Shown here: positions 58,482 to 64,000 of the stretch, one piece after another
Layout of the letters: each line of letters opens with the position of its first letter
Position numbering within the stretch: the stretch's first letter is position 1
Assembly (NCBI GenBank): GCA_014905825.1
Contig: JACGCN010000032.1
Coordinates: 62,001 to 126,000, forward strand
Origin: Lyophyllum atratum
Lineage: Eukaryota > Basidiomycota > Agaricomycetes > Agaricales > Lyophyllaceae
Direction of reading: 5' to 3'
DNA: 64,000 nucleotides
Made by a program: the position numbers and the translations under genes
Notes under the pieces: model-generated
Databases searched by the model: none
What the model was told of the DNA's origin: nothing
Seen by the model: the letters and a program-made list of their open reading frames with translations, nothing else

Positions 58482-60425
58482 CAGTGTAGCTTCACCCCAC
58501 GAAGTAGCAGTCGAGCAAGGAGTACTGCGGGACTCCTGTGTCCTCTTATACAGTACGAGACAGGCTTCCTCACTGTAAAACTGTAAATTATAAAGTATAA
58601 ATAGATTGATCGGGTATGAAGGCTAGGGGGTCGAGGGGACCGTGACGATCAGTGGGGTGGTAAGGGAAGACCTTAGACTTGAGTTGAGAGGGCGCTGTCC
58701 TAAGCAAGAAAATTAGAGCTATATGATCACATCAGAGAAGATGTATAGATTAGAGTTGAGCATACCCTAAGAGATATCAGGACAACTCACAAGTCGATTC
58801 CGTGGGTGTGGGGACTATATCCTGGACGCTGCAGTGCTAATCGTGAGACGATTGGTCCAACTCCAGGGATACATCGTTGAGGCCCTCAGATCATGCCTAC
58901 ACCACCAGGCCGGAAGTCGCCATTTTGCATTTCGAAGCGGTAATTTGAGGGCATCCATCCAATAATAGTCTACAGCATTAGCTATAGCCTCAGGTGTCAC
59001 CTTCGCGGCGAGATAACAAAGTCGTGCTTGCTGTGTGTCCCTGTTACATGGATATCCTGTCCAGTGGCGATTGTTAAGGAAAGTTGATGATGATATTGAG
59101 AACTTGAAGGAATCACGATGCAATGTTCGCAGCATACTTCACAGGATTTCATAGCTTGGAGCATTGATAAGTGGACCACACGAACCATGCGAAAGTCGGA
59201 AAAGTATATCACTTACGCTCTGGACGCATCATCTGTAAAGCTCGGTAGTTGGTGTATCGCAGTGTTTGAGAACGGCACCAGCGCGACTTCATTCAGGGAA
59301 ACAGTAATATCACTCGAAAAAATGGCGCTGCAGGCTTCCTATGTCTTTTGTATAGCGAAAAAAACAGGCTTCCTGATGGTCAAATTTGATTTGTTTTGAT
59401 TGTTCGAAGTAAGGTTCATGGGGTTGGAGGGAACCCTCGTTAGGGAAGATCAACCAATCATGATCACTGAGATGTAATGAAAGACCCAACAATAAGCCTT
59501 AGGGCAATGAGGCGCTGGCCTGTCGCTAGGCTTCCAGAGCTTCCGGAGATTGGAGTCAAGCGACAGAAACAACATCGAAAATGATGTACGCGGTCGGTGG
59601 ACCATAGCCAAGAAGTAGAGCAGACCCATATCAATACAAATTGATTCCGCGTCTGAGACGAGACTATCTTTCGGTGACCGTGAAGCAGCTTGTTCAATCC
59701 AAGTAATCCATCTTGAGGCATCTATGGTTCATGCTGCTTGGTGGCCTGGGCTTCGAGTCCGAACCGGAAGCTCCGACGATATAATCTGAGGGTGTTCGTC
59801 AAAGATCAAATATAGAACATCACTCATTGCAAGGCTTACCATTCGTTCTCGAAGGTCGATTGAGCGTGTCTTTGTTGATGTCAGGGATGTCGTAGGGCCT
59901 GCTTGCGTTGAGCCAGAGTAGGCCAGAGTTCAAAAGATTTCATTGGCGCTGTGTGTCACAGGCGGCACGGCACGTACTTAAAGCCATATGGCTCCACTTT
60001 GACGCGCGGTGTAGAAGAGGCCGTGCTATGAAACGGATAGACCAGTAAAATTCTGCAGGATCATTCCATGTCGACGTCGAGGCTTGGTCGAAGCAGGTCG
60101 AACACTGCTCAGAGTTGTTTGTGTTTCACTAACTTGCCAAACAACCTTCTGGTCGGCCACCGTGACTGGCCCAGAGTCGGATGTGCATTAAATCCACCTG
60201 ATACAGCCCTCTTGTAGTGTTAGTTGCCTACAGTCCCCATACCCGTACGCTCGAAAACGGCCACATCTCCAAACACGAAGGTTTCTTCGGAAAGTCGCGA
60301 TTAGGGCCAGTCAACGATCGCGTTTTGCAGGTTGTGCGTTTGTTGTGCGTTTCTTTTCAATTGCGCGTCGCGAACCGCTAGGATCAACACTAACAGCTCG
60401 ACAGGTCTTCTAATCGATACCCATT
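58482..60425. other. intergenic region with DUF6533 upstream duplication
   Basis: About 1.9 kb. Bases to about 59000 are the duplicated upstream block of copy 2; 59217-59700 carry the relic of a third copy and its upstream block. From about 59700 to 60425 I see no gene; the last part is the promoter of the nucleoporin gene. Confidence 0.5.
59217..59278 (-). pseudogene. relic of a third DUF6533 copy (start exon only)
   Basis: These 62 bases match the start exon of copies 1 and 2 base for base in length and end at the same GTAAGT donor. The conserved QLPSxxDDAxR stretch is readable (QLPSFTDDASRA). The start codon is changed from ATG to GTG (59276-59278). After a diverged microexon-like piece the rest of the gene is absent, and the sequence runs into the upstream block of copy 2. 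It is a remnant of an array once larger than today. Confidence 0.7.
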
Positions 60426-62454
60426 ATGTCTTTTTTCGGGAATACGAGCACAACGACGCCACAATCGGGTGGGGGGCTTTTTGGGTCGACGAACAATCAG
60501 CAACAGCAGCAGCAGCAACCTGCAGGAGGAGGCTTATTTGGTAACCCGGCGCAGACTACAACACAGCAGGCGCCGTCGCTGTTCGGGAGCAGTACCCAGA
60601 ACACGCAAGCACCATCGCCCTTTGGGAGCACGAGCACGACCAACACGAATCTAGGAGGAGGAGGGTTGTTTGGCGGACAAAACACGAACCCCGCTCAAGG
60701 GACGACAGGGGGTCTCTTCGGTGGCCAGCAGCAGCAGCAGCAACAGCCATCGACGGGTGGATTGTTCGGGAACCCTCAGACACAATCGAATACCGGAGGG
60801 CTGTTTGGTTCTACGACTCAACAGCAGCCTTCAAACACGACCAGCGGAGGTCTTTTCGGCTTTACTACGCAACAGCAGCCAGGAACGACAGGTGGTGGTC
60901 TATTTGGGTCGAACACCCAGCAACCCTCGACGACCACCGGAGGTCTTTTTGGTTCAACCACCCAGCAGCCCGCGACCACGGGGACAGGCCTTTTCGGCTC
61001 TACCACCACGCAACCACAACAGCAACAGGGTGGAGGGCTGTTCGGTAATCCGTCTCAACAATCTGGGGCTGGTGGCGGTCTGTTTGGAAGCAAGCCGTTG
61101 GGGTCGGGTCTCAACATCAACACCAACACAACTGGCACCAACCCCAATCCGCTATTCGGTCAACCACAGCAGCAGCAGCAACAACAACAACCGGGGGCGA
61201 GTGGCGGCCTCTTCTCTCAACCATCGCAAAGCCAAGCCCGTTCATCGCTTTTCGGTAATAACTTTGGCCAATCAACCACGAACAACAACACTCTGTTCGG
61301 GGGTGGGAACACCAGTACATTGAACACGAGCACGCTAGGCGGCGGTGGGCAGACTGGGGGGTTCGGTTCCTCAGGGCTGACACGGGGCTCTGTCGGACCT
61401 GCCCAACAACAGGCTGATGCACTGACCCAACATACAACACTTATGCAACGGATCGAGGAGATCTTTAACGCGTGGAATCCGGCCTCACCGCAGTGCCGGT
61501 TCCAAGTGAGTCGTTGTCGTTCTCTCTATTTTATTGCGGAGCTGATCTTCGGGTACAGCATATATTCTACAATCTCGTCAACCCGAATCAAGTCAGCCTA
61601 TACCAAAAACCGCCGAACGTCCCGAACGAGGTCTGGGAGAAGGCTATGAGGGAGAACCCTGATCCGAAATGGTGAGTCCATCAGTTGTCTACCCAGTTCG
61701 TCGCCTAACAATCGTTCCGCCTGAAATCCAGCCTTGTTCCCGTGATTGCAACAGGATTCGATGACCTCCGCGAACGCGTCGATGCCCAATCCCGACAAGC
61801 CGAACAACATAAAGAACGTCTAAAGGTCTCTATCTCCCTTCTCCGCTCTCATTCAACACCTACTCACGTTCCAAACCACCGAAGGACATAAAAACGCGCC
61901 TCGACGCCCTCTCCGAGCGTCACTCCCTCTCTAACGGCCCCCGACTCCGACGCGCCGCCTCCCAGCAAACACAGCTGACACAGCGCCTCCTTGCCTTCGT
62001 GCAGCATCTCCACCTGCTCATACCCGCCGTACGCTCGTCCTCGATCCGGCCAGAAGAGGAACAGCTGCGCGGGCAGCTCGAGGAGATCGAGGAGGAGGTA
62101 CGGCGTGGGCGGATTCGGGGGAAGCTGAACGAGCTGTGGGCGCTTATTGGTGCTATCAATGCGGCGTCCGAGAGGGGGCGTGGTGGGGGTGGGGGTGGGC
62201 AGGGGGAGTGGGCGGTGGTGGATGAGGAGGGGCTGGCTCAGATCGCTCAGGTATGACTTTATTGATTATGGGGTCTTGGTTATGTGATGCTTAGGAGCTG
62301 ATTTTTTCTCTAGATATTGTCGGAGCAGCAGAATGGATTGGCGCATTTGACGAAGATTCTACAGAGACACCAGAAGGATCTATCTGTGATCATGGGTGGC
62401 GGCGTGAGCGGAGATGATGGAAGATCGCGGTATATGCAGAGCGAAGCTGATTAG
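60426..62454 (+). CDS. NUP57: FG nucleoporin NUP54/NUP57
   Basis: A central-channel nucleoporin. The first exon encodes about 350 residues of FG repeats, mostly GGLFG and LFGS with Gln/Thr/Asn spacers, that bind transport receptors. Three polyglutamine tracts are encoded by CAG/CAA runs (60498-60519, 60726-60746, 61167-61190). The repeat region ends with [20 protein letters not shown], then after introns [20 protein letters not shown] and [20 protein letters not shown], the conserved NUP54 domain. The C-terminus is coiled coil: [40 protein letters not shown] and [20 protein letters not shown]. It is expected to pair with Nsp1/Nup62 and Nup49/Nup58. The stop is at 62452-62454. A glycine-rich insert ([11 protein letters not shown]) lies in the coiled-coil part. 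Confidence 0.92.
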
Positions 62455-63088
62455 ATGTGTTTGCCCTTCGTAGTTTCACCAGACGGACCAAGGACAGTCA
62501 ATCAAAGTGCGTATATCTATCTACCAATCTGCCTTGTATATACTAATTTTACGTGTTTTGGTATCTCAGCAAAAACTGACTGTGGATAAGATCTGTCCTC
62601 ATTGGCCATTCTAGGTGCCTTGTGGTGATATAGCTGGTGCCACAAATTTTATGCGGATTCTGGCTTGTTACTCCGGTCTCGCCTGAACTGGACCAAAATA
62701 CTCACTGATATCGCGTGAAGCCCTTTGAAGAGGCGAAACAGAAAGAGCGCAAACCTGTCCGAGCTGGTTCGAATTCCAAGAAAAGTCGGTAACATACTGA
62801 GGACACGAAGAGACATATTTTCAATGTCTGTCTACGGTATGGTTCAAGTGCGATATATGTGATGTCCCTTCTCAGCCATCCTTCGCTACGTATCTGTCGT
62901 CTATCCAGCACATCAGCCAATCACAAGCATACCGAGGGCGGTGTACCGAAACCCGCAGCAGAGCTATGGCATTACCGAGTATGGGCGGATGTCTTACATG
63001 GCCGGCTGAGAGATTTCGCATCAGCATAATCGATTTTGGTAAAGTATGAGCGCCCGCTGTGCGACTACTTGGGCTTACCGTTTATATT
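62455..63088. other. intergenic region between convergent genes
   Basis: About 630 bp between the 3' ends of the nucleoporin and the next gene. A 72-codon minus-strand frame (62702-62920) has no motif. I see nothing else. Confidence 0.4.
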
Positions 63089-63547
63089 CTACGTACTAGT
63101 ACTGTGGAACAGCCTATCCTCGACTGTATCCTCACCGCTCTCCCAGCGTTCTATCTCTCTGACCAATTCCTCCCTGATGAGTTTCTCGCTTATAACTCTC
63201 AGCTCCACGCCATTGTCATTTGAAATCAACCGAAGTGCTTCCAAGACCCAAGTCTGGCAGTCAAACTCCTCATCACCATACACCACTGTGACGTCTCGCA
63301 ATCGATTCTCCAACCAGTCCACCTTGTCAGCCGCGATGCTACCGACAAGACATCCACCACGCAGCCTCTGTGACCGTCCAAATCGATTGTCAATCTGTGA
63401 GTTGTATTGATAAGTGCTCGAGTTGCCGGCAAGCTCGAAGATATGGGCTCTGTCCACGTCCAACAGAGCGGCGAGGCTCCAATGTTCAGTTCGACGAGGA
63501 TGACCTTCGAGATTGTATTGAGCGACAATTAGTGGGTATGATGCCAT
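63089..63547 (-). CDS. small fungal protein, DUF6914-like
   Basis: A single-exon gene of 152 residues. It begins SYPLIVAQYNLEGHPRRTEH and contains HWSLAALLDVDRAHIFELAG, a middle GGCLVGSIAADKVDWLENRL, and DEEFDCQTWVLEALRLI near residue 95-112. This order and the (D/N)CQTWVxEAL motif resemble a family of small proteins found repeatedly in Agaricomycetes, annotated as DUF6914. The assignment is from memory of the pattern only. No signal peptide or membrane helix is seen. The frame is open and unbroken; the function is unknown. Confidence 0.6.
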   Translation of the reverse strand: MASYPLIVAQYNLEGHPRRTEHWSLAALLDVDRAHIFELAGNSSTYQYNSQIDNRFGRSQRLRGGCLVGSIAADKVDWLENRLRDVTVVYGDEEFDCQTWVLEALRLISNDNGVELRVISEKLIREELVREIERWESGEDTVEDRLFHSTST

Positions 63548-64000
63548 GATCCTGCGGAACGCAACGGAAGCCAGAAAATAAACAGGTGGATCCAGAATAA
63601 GTAACGACTGGCAAGAGGATCTACCTTCTTCACGATGTGGGATACTCCAGCGACTTTGAAACAGGAGCGCCTTTTAGTTTATGAGAGCGGGGTCGAGTTG
63701 GATGTAAATTTAGATTGAGGGAGACGGTTACGGAACGAAAGAGTTGCCAGGAATGCTTGAGAGAGGCACAGAGAGCAGCTGTTTTAAGCCGTGAACCGAA
63801 GGAGAAAAGGCAGCAAGAAATTCACTGATCGCATTCGAATGCAGGGGCCGCCTTTATGCAACTTCAAGTGTACACCGGTGACCGGTGTGGTCAGGTGTGG
63901 ACTCGCACCGACTCCGCGGCCCATCACCACGAGTTACATAATTTTCGGTCGGTTTGCCAACCCACACCTAGACGAACAAGTGCCAACGACACACGTCGCA
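63548..64000. other. upstream region at window edge
   Basis: About 450 bp upstream of the minus-strand gene. No coding sequence is recognised. An ACCGGTGACCGGT palindrome-like word occurs near 63875. Confidence 0.4.

Noticed and set aside
1..64000. CRISPR arrays, rRNA and tRNA genes
   Set aside because: No array of spaced direct repeats and no rRNA was seen. Words like GGTTCGAATC (for example near 19653) lack a matching acceptor stem or cloverleaf.

Overview
The window is nuclear DNA of a filamentous fungus, almost certainly a mushroom-forming basidiomycete (Agaricomycetes). Genes are dense, lie on both strands and are cut by many introns of about 45-65 nt. Several families point the same way: a class I hydrophobin, a CxC5 (KDZ-transposon-associated) protein, DUF6533 and DUF6534 membrane proteins, a heme-thiolate chloroperoxidase/peroxygenase and several monocarboxylate-type MFS permeases. 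I assembled gene models by reading exons and intron phases by eye. Gene ends are well supported where stated; some internal splice sites are approximate.

Layout, 1-24 kb: 3' part of the tryptophan gene TRP4; a 2.3-kb cassette in which a GRF zinc-finger gene and a CxC5/KDZ-associated gene run tail to tail into each other, both apparently truncated and flanked by an inverted repeat; a MaoC-type hydratase; a gamma-butyrobetaine/trimethyllysine-type dioxygenase; an unknown multi-exon protein with DPF motifs; a chloroperoxidase-like enzyme; a CYP40/Cpr6 co-chaperone; an OCRL-type inositol 5-phosphatase; and a phenol-2-monooxygenase-like flavoprotein.

Layout, 24-50 kb: a Stm1/HABP4-like ribosome-associated protein, a DUF6534 membrane protein, an alpha/beta-hydrolase of the DUF676 lipase type, three paralogous monocarboxylate-type transporters, RNA polymerase II subunit RPB9, a gephyrin-type molybdenum cofactor gene that lacks half of its first domain, a hydrophobin and ribosomal protein eL27.

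Layout, 50-64 kb: a tandem pair of mitochondrial-carrier-like genes in which the first copy is a clear pseudogene; two DUF6533 membrane genes plus a relic of a third with its start codon lost; a 505-bp non-autonomous DNA transposon (MITE) with terminal inverted repeats and a perfect 8-bp target duplication between the two DUF6533 genes; the FG nucleoporin NUP54/57; and a small fungal protein of unknown function.

Most genes are independent housekeeping or lineage-expanded genes. I see no coherent biosynthetic cluster, no CRISPR array, no rRNA and no convincing tRNA. The most unusual spots are the GRF/CxC5 cassette, the MITE inside the DUF6533 array, the truncated gephyrin gene and the carrier pseudogene. 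I do not see a complete new multi-gene system.
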